From: Microcystis viridis FACHB-1342
GTDB lineage: Bacteria > Cyanobacteriota > Cyanobacteriia > Cyanobacteriales > Microcystaceae
DNA length: 64,000 nucleotides
Assembly: GCF_014698335.1 (NCBI RefSeq)
Contig: NZ_JACJSV010000001.1
Span: 62,001-126,000 of the forward strand
Reading direction: 5' to 3'
Made by a program: the position numbers and the translations under genes. The notes under the pieces are model-generated. The model did not search any database. It saw nothing but the letters and a program-made list of their open reading frames with translations, and was not told the DNA's origin. Positions 6,097 through 14,019 of the stretch are shown here, in pieces. Positions within the stretch are counted from its first letter, which is position 1, and every line of letters starts with the position of its first letter.

Positions 6097-8238
6097 ATGG
6101 AAAACACAGAGTTATTGTGTGAGGCAACAACATCGGCCAGTCCCCGTGCTGACATTATTAATGGTTTGTTAGCTCAACTAGAAAAGGAACAGGATAGCGA
6201 TATCCGTGCTGAAATCATAAGGAAATTAGGGGAATATCCTGAGCCTCAAGTGATTAAAAAACTTTGGGATTTGAGAAATAATCTCGAAAGCGAATCTGAT
6301 GATTTTGTGCAGTACGAAATCAAGCTTAGTTTGCGTAAAGTGACTAATCATCCTAGTATAAATATTGATTTTTTTCTTGATAACTTAGAGGTATTCCAAT
6401 CAAAAGATAACAATTCTCAAGCTCCAAAAGTCTTAATTGATGCCGATCTAATTGAAGAGTTTTTATTAAGAAATCAGACGACTCTTAACAGTGAAGCTAC
6501 TAGGGTTATGGGACTTGTTTTAGAGGGAAAAATTAATCCTTACATCGGCGAAATGGGATTAATCAAAATTTGGCATAATATCAAAAATCTGAAATCTAGA
6601 GAAGATGCCAATCGTTCGATCATTGAACTTCTGAGCAAGATTAACGTCGGCCAAGTTAACTTGAAAGAAATCGACCTAGAAAAATATCCCAACGTTAATT
6701 TAACAACGGCAATTCAAGTTGAGATTGCCAGAAAGTATAGCCTAGAAAGTATTATCACCATCAGAGATCGAGAATTCATTGCCAGTGGGTATCCTTTTGT
6801 GGGTTCTCCTTCCTTATTCTTACAGTTTTTAGGGAAAGATACCTCGCCGGCATCTATCAAAAGAACTCTCAAAAATCTCGATAAAGCGGCAATGGAACAT
6901 GAAAAAGTAAAACTCAATCAGCTTTTAGAAAACGAGCCTCAACAAAACTTATTCTTTGAAGATAATCTTTTGCTTTTTCAAGGCTGGAAAATTGAGAACT
7001 TTGAAATTCTTTGTGCTAATAACAATTTAACTGCTGCGACAGTTATCCTATGTAATACAAAAACTCAAAAACGTTACACTGAATCGGCCTTTAAAAAAGG
7101 TTCAGTAGATGCACTTTGTACTGCTTTTAATGAGGCTCTAGCTCATTTAGTTGAGGTTAAACATACCCTTAAATCTATCTATTTGGCCAACTTGACACCG
7201 GGTCAAGAAGGAGCCACAACTGTCAAGGCGGCGGTTGAGTATGATGGTAAAGAAGTTATTACCATCCACACCCATGAAAATATTCTCAAGGCTCATTTTT
7301 TCGCCTACGTCAAAGCGATGATTGCCGTTTATGCACCCGATGAATATCACCCCGATATTCATAGCACAAAAGAATTGACATATTTGCACAAAATTGGCGA
7401 ACGAGATTTTCATGGACTGAATTTCAGCCAAGTTAATTTAATGGATAGTGAGGCCAATCTTTCCGATGCAAAATTGATGGGATGTAACTTCAGTAAGGCT
7501 AATCTTTCGGGGGTTAATTTAACTAATGCTGATTTAACAGGAGCCGATTTAAGTCATGCCAATTTGAGCAAAGCTGATTTAACAAGAGCCAATTTGAGCA
7601 AAGCTAATTTAACGGGAGCTAACTTGACCGATGTTAAATTAGATGAAAATAATCTAACCCTCCTTGATTGCACAATTTTGACTAACACAATTATGCCTGA
7701 AATTAACATTGAAATTAGCGGCGAATCCCGTTTAGAAAAGGTTGGTCAACTACTCAAACACATTGATCCTAAAAGTCAATCTCGAATCTTGGCTATTCAC
7801 TCCATGACAGATTCCATCTGGTGGGATAATCCCCTTGGTCAAAAATTCTGGGAAGTTAACGAAGAACTAATCAAAAGGGGGATTTCTATTCAACGAGTCT
7901 TTATTCTTCCTGAAGCTCCGACTCCAAAGCATTTACAGGTGATTCAGGAACAACTTAACTGTGGCATAGAAGTTGCTTGTATTTGTCAGGAAAAAGCCAA
8001 AGATGAAGGCTATCGTTGGGATGATACCAACCTATTGATTAGCGAAAACTTATCTGTTCCCAGAAATTCTTTTACAGCGAGAAGAACTATGAATGGTCAA
8101 ACAGAATCAGGTTATATTTCCTATCAAACAAGAGTTGTCGAGACAGATAAAAGTATCTTTAATGCTCTATGGGAAAAATCCGAAAAACTCTCTACTCAAG
8201 CTAATATTCAGGAACAATTAGCAAACCTGAATACCTGA
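6097..8238 (+). CDS. HEAT-PIN-LeuA-like-pentapeptide multidomain protein
   Basis: The start ATG at 6097 is chosen because AAGGAG (6079-6084) precedes it and it follows the upstream stop; an ATG at 6055 would overlap that gene. The 713 residues show, in order: a HEAT-like helical part (16-95); a PIN-like domain (112-245) with LIDADLIEEFLL, AIQVEIARKYSLESIITIRDREF-type ending and SPSLFLQFL, in which the usual third acidic residue seems replaced (NLTTAIQ); a domain like the LeuA allosteric/dimerisation module (300-415: KGSVDALCTAFNEAL, then EYDGKEVITI and ILKAHFFAYVKAMIAVY); pentapeptide repeats (about 438-522); and an unknown alpha/beta domain (540-700: SIWWDNPLGQKFWEVNEEL). A conflict or signalling role is inferred only from architecture. 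Confidence 0.8.
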   Translation: MENTELLCEATTSASPRADIINGLLAQLEKEQDSDIRAEIIRKLGEYPEPQVIKKLWDLRNNLESESDDFVQYEIKLSLRKVTNHPSINIDFFLDNLEVFQSKDNNSQAPKVLIDADLIEEFLLRNQTTLNSEATRVMGLVLEGKINPYIGEMGLIKIWHNIKNLKSREDANRSIIELLSKINVGQVNLKEIDLEKYPNVNLTTAIQVEIARKYSLESIITIRDREFIASGYPFVGSPSLFLQFLGKDTSPASIKRTLKNLDKAAMEHEKVKLNQLLENEPQQNLFFEDNLLLFQGWKIENFEILCANNNLTAATVILCNTKTQKRYTESAFKKGSVDALCTAFNEALAHLVEVKHTLKSIYLANLTPGQEGATTVKAAVEYDGKEVITIHTHENILKAHFFAYVKAMIAVYAPDEYHPDIHSTKELTYLHKIGERDFHGLNFSQVNLMDSEANLSDAKLMGCNFSKANLSGVNLTNADLTGADLSHANLSKADLTRANLSKANLTGANLTDVKLDENNLTLLDCTILTNTIMPEINIEISGESRLEKVGQLLKHIDPKSQSRILAIHSMTDSIWWDNPLGQKFWEVNEELIKRGISIQRVFILPEAPTPKHLQVIQEQLNCGIEVACICQEKAKDEGYRWDDTNLLISENLSVPRNSFTARRTMNGQTESGYISYQTRVVETDKSIFNALWEKSEKLSTQANIQEQLANLNT

Positions 8239-8276
8239 CCCCGAACTTTATTATTTTATTAACTGATGCTCACAAT

Positions 8277-8317
8277 GCGATCGCTCTTTCTATTCTGTTT
8301 GAATAAAAAGCGATCGC
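8277..8317. repeat. HIP1-bounded 41-bp repeat, left of brnTA
   Basis: Two GCGATCGC octamers are separated by a 25-bp spacer ending ATAAAAA. A related 41-bp unit (33 of 41 identical) lies in the same orientation at 8925-8965, on the other side of brnT/brnA. The repeat touches the brnA stop codon. Confidence 0.7.
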
Positions 8318-8523
8318 TAAAAAGAAATTTCTCGGTCGTTTGTCACACAATCCTGAAGATATAAATCAATTAGTTCCTGATAAGAAATTCCTTTTTCTTT
8401 TGCTTTTTTTTCAAAGAAATCAATGACATCAATCCTTAAAGGTAAAGTGACCTGCCGCTTGAGTTGTTGAGCAAAAGGATTAGGACGACTTTTCATATTA
8501 GCGAGATCATACTCTGATTTCAT
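8317..8523 (-). CDS. brnA: BrnA-family antitoxin
   Basis: A 68-residue protein with RPNPFAQQLKRQVTLPLRIDVIDFFEKKAKEKGISYQELIDLYL, a ribbon-helix-helix pattern of BrnA/CopG type. BrnA neutralises BrnT and represses the operon. I start at the ATG at 8521-8523 rather than a TTG two codons earlier, because this ATG overlaps the brnT stop as ATGA. The gene order, toxin first then antitoxin, is that of the type II BrnT/BrnA system. Confidence 0.85.
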   Translation of the reverse strand: MKSEYDLANMKSRPNPFAQQLKRQVTLPLRIDVIDFFEKKAKEKGISYQELIDLYLQDCVTNDREISF

Positions 8524-8813
8524 AAACAATAACCTCGATATTGTTGAGACTCTTTTTGAGTAGCTTTTCGAGCCGAAATAATTCTAATAACAGAATCCTC
8601 TTCTCGATAACAGTGAACAATTAATAAAATTCGCATTTTTGAGCTTCTACCCAATAATAAAAATCGCTCTTCCATTTCTGAATGATCATCATCCCAAAAC
8701 TGAATAGCATTTTCGTCATAGAAAACAGATTCAGCTTCTTGAAAGGAAACACCATGCTTCTTTTGATTGGTTTGATTTTTTTGCTTATCCCACTCAAAGG
8801 ATAGATGAGGCAT
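8520..8813 (-). CDS. brnT: BrnT-family ribonuclease toxin
   Basis: The 97-residue sequence starts MPHLSFEWDKQKNQTNQKKHGVSFQEA and continues with ERFLLLGRS...LLIVHCYREEDSVIRIISARKAT, the pattern of BrnT toxins (RelE-like fold, mRNA cleavage). The family's FEWDxxKxxxNxxKHGVSF block and the C-terminal RIISARKAT block are intact, so the toxin looks functional. It is followed by brnA with a 4-bp overlap. Confidence 0.88.
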   Translation of the reverse strand: MPHLSFEWDKQKNQTNQKKHGVSFQEAESVFYDENAIQFWDDDHSEMEERFLLLGRSSKMRILLIVHCYREEDSVIRIISARKATQKESQQYRGYCL

Positions 8814-8852
8814 TGAGGACAGTGTAGTATTTTTGTTAAAACCAACGGCCCG

Positions 8853-8858
8853 ATTATA
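8853..8858 (-). promoter_or_regulatory. Candidate -10 box of brnTA
   Basis: The minus strand reads TATAAT here, 40 bp upstream of the brnT start. No good -35 hexamer is visible at the usual distance, so the call rests on the perfect -10 and its position. Confidence 0.4.
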
Positions 8859-8924
8859 ACATATACAATCAAATTAACGATAGTTTGCTCTTAAAAAATT
8901 GTTCTCTCTCACCTCAGAAAAACT

Positions 8925-8965
8925 GCGATCGCCGTTCTAATTCTATTTTGATAAAAAGCGATCGC
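8925..8965. repeat. HIP1-bounded 41-bp repeat, right of brnTA
   Basis: Same structure and orientation as 8277-8317: GCGATCGC, 25-bp spacer ending ATAAAAA, GCGATCGC. The pair encloses brnT, brnA and their promoter region. Confidence 0.7.
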
Positions 8966-9076
8966 CCCACAGTTTAAACTTATAAAACCGCCATCGACAA
9001 AGAAGCGGTAATGAATAGTTCATTAGAACTATTCAGGATAGTTAGGCAGAGAATGATATTGAAAAATGCCAAAGAT

Positions 9077-9238
9077 ACTGCCGACACTGCCAATACTAAG
9101 AATACTGCCAACACTGCCAATACTAAGAATACTGCCGACGCTGCCAATACTGAGCATACTGCCGATACTAACCAGACTTAAAATGCTGCTGGCACTAGCG
9201 AGACTTAAAATACTGCCGGCACTGCCTAAACTCAAGAT
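9077..9238. repeat. 27-bp minisatellite, six units
   Basis: Six consecutive 27-bp units start ACTGCC(G/A)ACACTGCC and end in A/TAAGAT-type hexamers (9077, 9104, 9131, 9158, 9185, 9212). The first two differ by one base and later units diverge progressively. Both strands stay open because the unit is a multiple of three; the minus strand would give repeats of SIGSVGSIL. It lies just downstream of the channel gene stop. I treat it as non-coding. Confidence 0.8.
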
Positions 9239-9279
9239 ACAGCGATAACTAGCTTTGCTCAGATAATTAAGACCAGAAA

Positions 9280-10986
9280 TCATTTTAAATCGGGGAAAGA
9301 TTGGGGAATAGTTAGGGAAGTATTTTGCCAAACCTGTTGTAAACGCATAGCCGGCATAGTTAGATAAAGAATATCACCTTGATCGAGAGTGATTTCTAGT
9401 AATTGCCAACCGTGGATAGTTTGACCTTGTTTTTCTAAGTAAAGTGGCACAAAATCGGCATTCATCGCCGCTTCCTTGATAATTTGCCCCATAAAAGGAT
9501 GATTAGGTGTGATTAATGTAGCCAAAGCAACCCAGAGGAGATCATCGGTCATGCCATTACCGAGAATTCTACCGCCCAAAGCGGCCGCAGCGAAGGAATA
9601 GGTAGCCAGATCCCGGGGACATAATACCGTATCAAAATCAAAAACCTCTTGAATCGATCGCCCGAATTGTTCCTGAGAGCAGCGTAAAACTAGATTAATT
9701 TTAGGAGCGATCGCTTTAGCAGTGAAGGCAATCTCCACATTAATCATATCCTCGTAAGTAACCACGATCAAAGATTCGGCGTTGTTAATATTAGCGGTTT
9801 CTAGGGTAGCCACTAGACGCGCATCCTCGATGATAACGGGGATTCCCCAGGAGCGCACGGAATGCAAAAATCGATTATTGGGGTCCGATTCGATCACCAC
9901 CACTTCACAGCCTTGGTCGTGCAATTGTCGCACAATGCGGGTGCCGATACCTCCTAAACCACAGATAATGTGATGATTGCGGACGGGAATGCGGGTAGCA
10001 TCCCAAAACTGCTTAAAGCGACTACCGAGAATAAAATCGTTGAGGAGAGCATAACAGATACCAATAACCCCCGCACCGACAATCATCATGACCACGGTAA
10101 AAATTTTGATACTATCGGGGGTAGATTCGGCCACTTTTTCGTTACCTCCGGCACCGGTAATCATCCCGACGGAAAAATAGAGGGAATCGACGAGGGAAAT
10201 TTTTTGATTAACGCTGAGATAGGTAATGGTAGCAAGGGAAATCATCCCCAGGAGAGAAAGGGTGACAAGAATTACCGGTTGGACATAGTGCTGATAGGGA
10301 CGGAGATTGAGTAGATTTCTCAGCCACTTTTGCAGTTTAAAACGCTGTTTTGCCTTAATTGTCGGTTTATTGCCGATAATGAGATGATCGCCAGTTGCGA
10401 GTTTTTTGCCTAAAAGAACTGCTGAAACCAGATCGATTTCGTCGTGAGCGGGGAGATAATAGATTAACATCCGGGCCGGATCGTCCCAAAGTTCGTAGAG
10501 GGGTAATCCCCACCAAGGATGATTTTCCTCGATAATTATCTCTTGAATTGGCCAAAGGCGATCGAATAGCTGTAATTGACCGATAGCTTTATTACCAAGG
10601 GCAGCAAAGGAAAAGATCGGGGCTGCTAGGGAAGCAACGCTCATGCTAACGTGAGCAGGGAGGGTTTGATCGAGTCTTTCTCCTAAAGTTTCGTTAAATA
10701 GTCGGTTAACTATCCGAATTTTCGGGTTAATTATCCTGGCGCGGGTGAGAATTTCCAGATTGAGTGCGTCGTTATCGATGGCCAAAACTAGGGTTTCTGC
10801 ATCCGGGAGACCAGCTTGCAGGAGAGTTTTAGGAGAGCAGGGATCGCCGATAATAATATCAGACTGGTATTCGCAGACCATTTGGCGATCGCTAATCGCT
10901 ACTACTGCCGCAGATTGTTGTTTGAGTAAACAAAAGATTTTATAACCCGTGCGACCTAATCCACAGACGATGATTTGCGGTTTCAT
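9280..10986 (-). CDS. Two-RCK cation (potassium-type) channel/TrkA-N protein
   Basis: The 568 residues show an N-terminal RCK/TrkA-N Rossmann domain starting MKPQIIVCGLGRTG, then TrkA-C-like sequence to about 210. A channel unit follows, with TM1 at about 236-257, a pore loop at about 266-284 and TM2 at about 295-318, then a second RCK domain from about 337 (HHIICGLGGIGTRIV). The pore reads VGMITGAGGNE, unlike the canonical TVGYGD filter, so ion selectivity cannot be assumed. The RCK domains probably gate it by nucleotide or ion binding. It sits in the cytoplasmic membrane with no operon partner visible. Confidence 0.85.
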   Translation of the reverse strand: MKPQIIVCGLGRTGYKIFCLLKQQSAAVVAISDRQMVCEYQSDIIIGDPCSPKTLLQAGLPDAETLVLAIDNDALNLEILTRARIINPKIRIVNRLFNETLGERLDQTLPAHVSMSVASLAAPIFSFAALGNKAIGQLQLFDRLWPIQEIIIEENHPWWGLPLYELWDDPARMLIYYLPAHDEIDLVSAVLLGKKLATGDHLIIGNKPTIKAKQRFKLQKWLRNLLNLRPYQHYVQPVILVTLSLLGMISLATITYLSVNQKISLVDSLYFSVGMITGAGGNEKVAESTPDSIKIFTVVMMIVGAGVIGICYALLNDFILGSRFKQFWDATRIPVRNHHIICGLGGIGTRIVRQLHDQGCEVVVIESDPNNRFLHSVRSWGIPVIIEDARLVATLETANINNAESLIVVTYEDMINVEIAFTAKAIAPKINLVLRCSQEQFGRSIQEVFDFDTVLCPRDLATYSFAAAALGGRILGNGMTDDLLWVALATLITPNHPFMGQIIKEAAMNADFVPLYLEKQGQTIHGWQLLEITLDQGDILYLTMPAMRLQQVWQNTSLTIPQSFPDLK

Positions 10987-11136
10987 TCGTCGAGCGCGTT
11001 TTTTGCTGATTAACTTTTCATTTCTAGCGCAAAAACTAGGAAAAATCTGTAACTAAAGCTGCAATGCTGCCAATTTTCCTAATCAGGCTTTGAAGATGAT
11101 AAAATAACCATCATCATTGATTGAATCACTTCAGCC

Positions 11137-12075
11137 TTGACTCGCTTTCTTTGGGATAAATTTAGTAAAGATTACCTCGAAACTTTTCTCGCTTCTTGCG
11201 GTGACGTGAAAACTAGCCTTGATGTGACGGCAGAAACTCAAGAAATCGATGTGTATTTTCGACCGACTTCCCCCAAAATACCGCCCGAATTAGGTTTATT
11301 AGGCCGATTAGCTCAAACCCCTTGTCTATTGGAACCCTATCGCAATCCGGTCACGATTGAGGGAATTCTCGCTTGTTTATCTAAACTGTTGACGGTGCGG
11401 GAACAATTACAAAGAGAAGCTCACCGCAATCAACAACCCTTATTAGCAGAAAATATCCCTAGACTATGGATAATAACTCCTACGGCCAGTCAGAGGATTA
11501 TAACTGCTTTTTCCGCTCTCAATCATCCAGATTGGGGAGAAGGAATTTATTTTTTACCTCCAGCATTAACCACAGCCATTATTGTCCTGCATCAATTACC
11601 TGAAACCCCTGAAACCCTTTGGTTAAGATTATTAGGTAGAGGAGGAACCAGAAGCAGAGCGATTGATGAATTAGAGTCCTTGTCTCCTAGTCATCCCTTT
11701 AAATCAGCTTCCTTAAAATTATTATACAATTTAAGTAGGAACTTGCAAGCCTTACCCAAAAGAACCCAGGAGGAGAGAAAATTTATCATGCGTTTAGCCC
11801 CTTTATACGAACAAGATAGAGAAAAAGCTATTCAACAAGGAGAAGCTATCGGACTTCAAAAAGGTAGAATCGAAGGGATTCAACAAGGAGAAGCTATCGG
11901 ACTTCAAAAAGAAGCATCCAAGTTAGTGCTACGTCAACTAAAGCGACGTTTTGGTGAATTGCCCCCGCATATCACCGAAACTATTCAAAAACTCTCAGTA
12001 GAAAAATTAGAAGACTTAGGAGAAGCATTACTAGACTTTGAGACTCAAGCTGACTTAATTAATTGGCTGAACTAA
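11137..12075 (+). CDS. Rpn/PD-(D/E)XK nuclease family protein with DUF4351-like C-terminus
   Basis: The likely start is TTG at 11137, because the family consensus opening (TRFxxDxFxKDYLE) is matched only from there. The N-terminal 100 residues (KDYLETFLASCGDV...ETQEIDVYFRP) fit the Rpn/transposase_31-like nuclease fold common in cyanobacteria. RLLGRGGTRSRAIDELESL follows in the middle. A charged linker contains two copies of QQGEAIGLQK. The C-terminus (LVLRQLKRRFGELPPHI...LEDLGEALLDFETQADLINWL) is DUF4351-like. At 312 residues it looks complete. A partial second copy follows at 12133. Confidence 0.75.
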   Translation: MTRFLWDKFSKDYLETFLASCGDVKTSLDVTAETQEIDVYFRPTSPKIPPELGLLGRLAQTPCLLEPYRNPVTIEGILACLSKLLTVREQLQREAHRNQQPLLAENIPRLWIITPTASQRIITAFSALNHPDWGEGIYFLPPALTTAIIVLHQLPETPETLWLRLLGRGGTRSRAIDELESLSPSHPFKSASLKLLYNLSRNLQALPKRTQEERKFIMRLAPLYEQDREKAIQQGEAIGLQKGRIEGIQQGEAIGLQKEASKLVLRQLKRRFGELPPHITETIQKLSVEKLEDLGEALLDFETQADLINWLN

Positions 12076-12132
12076 TAAATAGGCTTTGAAGATGATAAAA
12101 TAACCATCATCATTGATTGAATCAATTCAGCC

Positions 12133-12538
12133 TTGACTCGCTTTCTTTGGGATAAATTTAGTGAAAGACTACCTCGAAACCTTTCTCTCTTCTTCCGGTG
12201 ACGTGAAAACCAGCCTTGATGTGACGGCAGAAACTCAAGAAATCGATGTGTATTTTCGACCGACTTCCCCAGAAATACCGCCCGAATTAGGCCTATTGGG
12301 CAAATTAGCTCAAACCCCTTGTTTATTGGAACCCTATCGCAATCCGGTCACGATTGATGGCATTATTGCCTGTTTATCTAAACTGTTTACTGTGCGGGAA
12401 CAATTACAAAGAGAAGCTCACCGTCATCAACAACCCTTACCCTTATTATCAGAAAATATTCCCAGACTATGGATACTAACTCCTACTGCCAGTCAAAGAA
12501 TTATAACTGTTTTTTCCGCTAAAGAAAAGTTATTATAA
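12133..12538 (+). pseudogene. Frameshifted and truncated tandem copy of the Rpn-family gene
   Basis: The sequence from about 12082 repeats 11086 onward, including the upstream region, at an offset of 996 bp. One extra G in TTTAGTGAAAGAC (copy 1 has TTTAGTAAAGAT) breaks the frame after ten codons. A 6-bp insertion lies further on. Similarity stops at 12520 (11517 in copy 1), where unrelated sequence gives a stop at 12536-12538. Internal initiation could give a 125-residue fragment. Confidence 0.85.
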
Positions 12539-12543
12539 ATCCA

Positions 12544-12616
12544 ACAAAAAAGATTACAAGGAAGAGCGACTATTCCCGCAGCTGAGGTGGATAAAATATA
12601 TGGGATAGAACCTTAA
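12544..12616 (+). pseudogene. Antitoxin C-terminal remnant
   Basis: A frame without a start reads QQKRLQGRATIPAAEVDKIY and then GIEP before a stop. This looks like the end of a small antitoxin or CopG-type protein. The next frame opens immediately and resembles a RelE/ParE toxin start, so the two together look like a decayed TA pair. Confidence 0.4.
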
Positions 12617-12718
12617 ATGAGCTATTCTGTTACTTTTGAACCAGAGTCGATAACTGATTTAGATTTGATCACCGATTTTATCAGACTTAGGATTGTTAAT
12701 AAAATTAAATATAACTAA
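12617..12718 (+). pseudogene. RelE/ParE-type toxin N-terminal remnant
   Basis: A 33-residue frame, MSYSVTFEPESITDLDLITD followed by FIRLRIVNKIKYN, matches the opening of RelE/ParE toxins (xYxVxFxPxAxxDLxxL). It stops after about a third of the normal length. A 24-bp fragment of it (12621-12644) recurs at 13066-13089, showing local duplication or rearrangement. Confidence 0.5.
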
Positions 12719-12740
12719 TGAAATTACTTTTTTAGAACCA

Positions 12741-13011
12741 TGCCAGCAAAAGATATTTACCATGAAGCCGTGAAAAATGCCTTAATTAAAGACGGTTGGA
12801 CTATTTTAGCTGATCCTTATAAAATTAAATATAAAGATGTTGAATTTTTGCTGATTTAGCAGCAGAAAAACCTTTGGCTGCTGAAAGAAATGGACGTAAA
12901 ATTGTTGTGGAAATCAAAAGCTTTTTAAGTCCCTCACCTATGAGATATTTTGAAATAGCTTTAGGACAATATATTTTATATCGAAATTTAATCAGTCTTG
13001 CCGTGAGTTAA
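12741..13011 (+). pseudogene. XisH-like pseudogene
   Basis: MPAKDIYHEAVKNALIKDGW opens the frame. After one missing T in the T run near 12846, it continues with ADLAAEKPLAAERNGRKIVV, EIKSFLSPSPMRYFEIALGQYILYR. This is the pattern of XisH, named for fdxN-element excision control and widespread in cyanobacteria. The frameshift gives a stop at 12857-12859. The restored frame ends at 13011, short of the usual 138 residues. A XisI partner is absent. Confidence 0.75.
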
Positions 13012-13160
13012 GTTATCGGTAAATCTTGCCTCGAAATCTGAGGTTGATAAAAGAAGCTTAAAGAAGCTATTCTGTTACTTTTGAACCAGTTTATCCCTAT
13101 GGGTAACAAAAATTTGAGGTATAATCATAATATCTCTATAACCCCACATAAAAAAGGCTT

Positions 13161-13547
13161 ATGGCCATTTCAATTACTTTAACCCTACCTGATGAGATTT
13201 TTAATCTAGCTCAATCCTTAGCCCATTCAATTAACCGTGATCTTAATGATATATTAGTAGAAGCGATCGCTTTTTCTATTAGTCCCAATTATCAAGGCCA
13301 AAAAATCTCATCCCTAAATTCATTATCAGATGAAGAAATTATCAAATTAACTCAATTACAAATGGCATCAGAACAGGATCAAAGATTAAGCGAGTTGCTC
13401 AATCAACAACAAGAGGGGGATTTATCAACCTTTGAAAATAGGGAACTTTGGTCATTGATGCAAATTTATCAAATAAACTTGTTAAAGAAGGCACAAGGAT
13501 TAAATGAAGCGGTTAAAAGAGGATTAATTTCACCATTAGAAGCATGA
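13161..13547 (+). CDS. Hypothetical protein, probable partner of a broken HNH gene
   Basis: A 128-residue protein opening MAISITLTLPDEIFNLAQSL, a beta-strand and helix start like many small antitoxin-like proteins. The C-terminal half (LSELLNQQQEGDL...LWSLMQIYQINLLKKAQGL) is helical. Its stop overlaps the ATG of an HNH endonuclease remnant. Short proteins of this kind are often found directly upstream of HNH genes in cyanobacteria, so a paired function is plausible. Its own role is unknown. Confidence 0.6.
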   Translation: MAISITLTLPDEIFNLAQSLAHSINRDLNDILVEAIAFSISPNYQGQKISSLNSLSDEEIIKLTQLQMASEQDQRLSELLNQQQEGDLSTFENRELWSLMQIYQINLLKKAQGLNEAVKRGLISPLEA

Positions 13548-13858
13548 ATCCTAGCCCTATTCCCGACTATATTAAAGATAAAATTCGCCAACAAGCTAAT
13601 ACTAAATCTGGTTATTAAAAACTGATTATTTATTCCCCCTTTTGCATGAGGTTCTCTCCTTTATAAGTAGCCTATACTCAACGGATTTAGTATAATTGCT
13701 GATTGTCGGTATTCCTGCAAATGTAAGATGCACCAGGTCAATTTATTGCGGGGGAACCTAGGAGCGAAGGTGATCATTTCGGTCAAAGAAATAAGTAGAG
13801 GTAGAACCTCGCTTATCTGCGTTGCCAGCTATAACCTTGCAACCAGTCAAAAATATTT
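13544..13858 (+). pseudogene. HNH endonuclease gene interrupted by a MITE
   Basis: The frame opens MNPSPIPDYIKDKIRQQAN, like small cyanobacterial HNH nucleases, then runs into a 93-bp MITE (13600-13692) that adds TKSGY and a stop at 13616-13618. Beyond the MITE a frame reads DCRYSCKCKMHQVNLL, then VKEISRGRTSLICVASYN and LATSQK. This recalls the CxYC, HxxP...GGT and NLxxxCxxCN blocks of HNH proteins, but with key Cys and His residues lost. The gene is clearly dead. The downstream part is a weaker match than the opening. Confidence 0.55.
13600..13692. mobile_element. MITE-like element, family B, copy 1
   Basis: A 93-bp unit has terminal inverted repeats beginning TACTAAATC and ending GATTTAGTA. 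It is flanked by a possible 3-bp target duplication TAA (13597-13599 and 13693-13695). A related copy lies in inverse orientation at about 48887-48990; both share ACTGATTATTTATTCCC and TAGCCTATACTCAAC. It interrupts the HNH gene. Confidence 0.75.
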
Positions 13859-14019
13859 ATATAATCCAAAACTATCTTAAATATAAAAATCAATAAAAAA
13901 TTATGATTAAATAACCCTTGACCCCCCCCTTTTTTTGTGATAGTCTCCGCTGCAGAGTATTGGCGCAAAACTAGCGTTAAATATGATCATAATTTTGTCT
14001 TATTACTGTCATCAAATCT
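13859..14019. promoter_or_regulatory. Upstream region of the PEP-CTERM gene with a C8T7 tract
   Basis: TTGACC at 13918-13923 is followed by eight C and seven T residues (13922-13936) and then GATAGTCT. If TTGACC is the -35 hexamer, the homopolymer tract forms the spacer to the -10. Slippage in it would change promoter spacing. No transcription start is known, so the promoter itself is inferred. Confidence 0.35.

Noticed and set aside
9029-9331. Minus-strand frame of 100 codons with SIGSVGSIL repeats
   Set aside because: It is produced by a 27-bp tandem repeat and overlaps the end of the channel gene; no ribosome site or family match.
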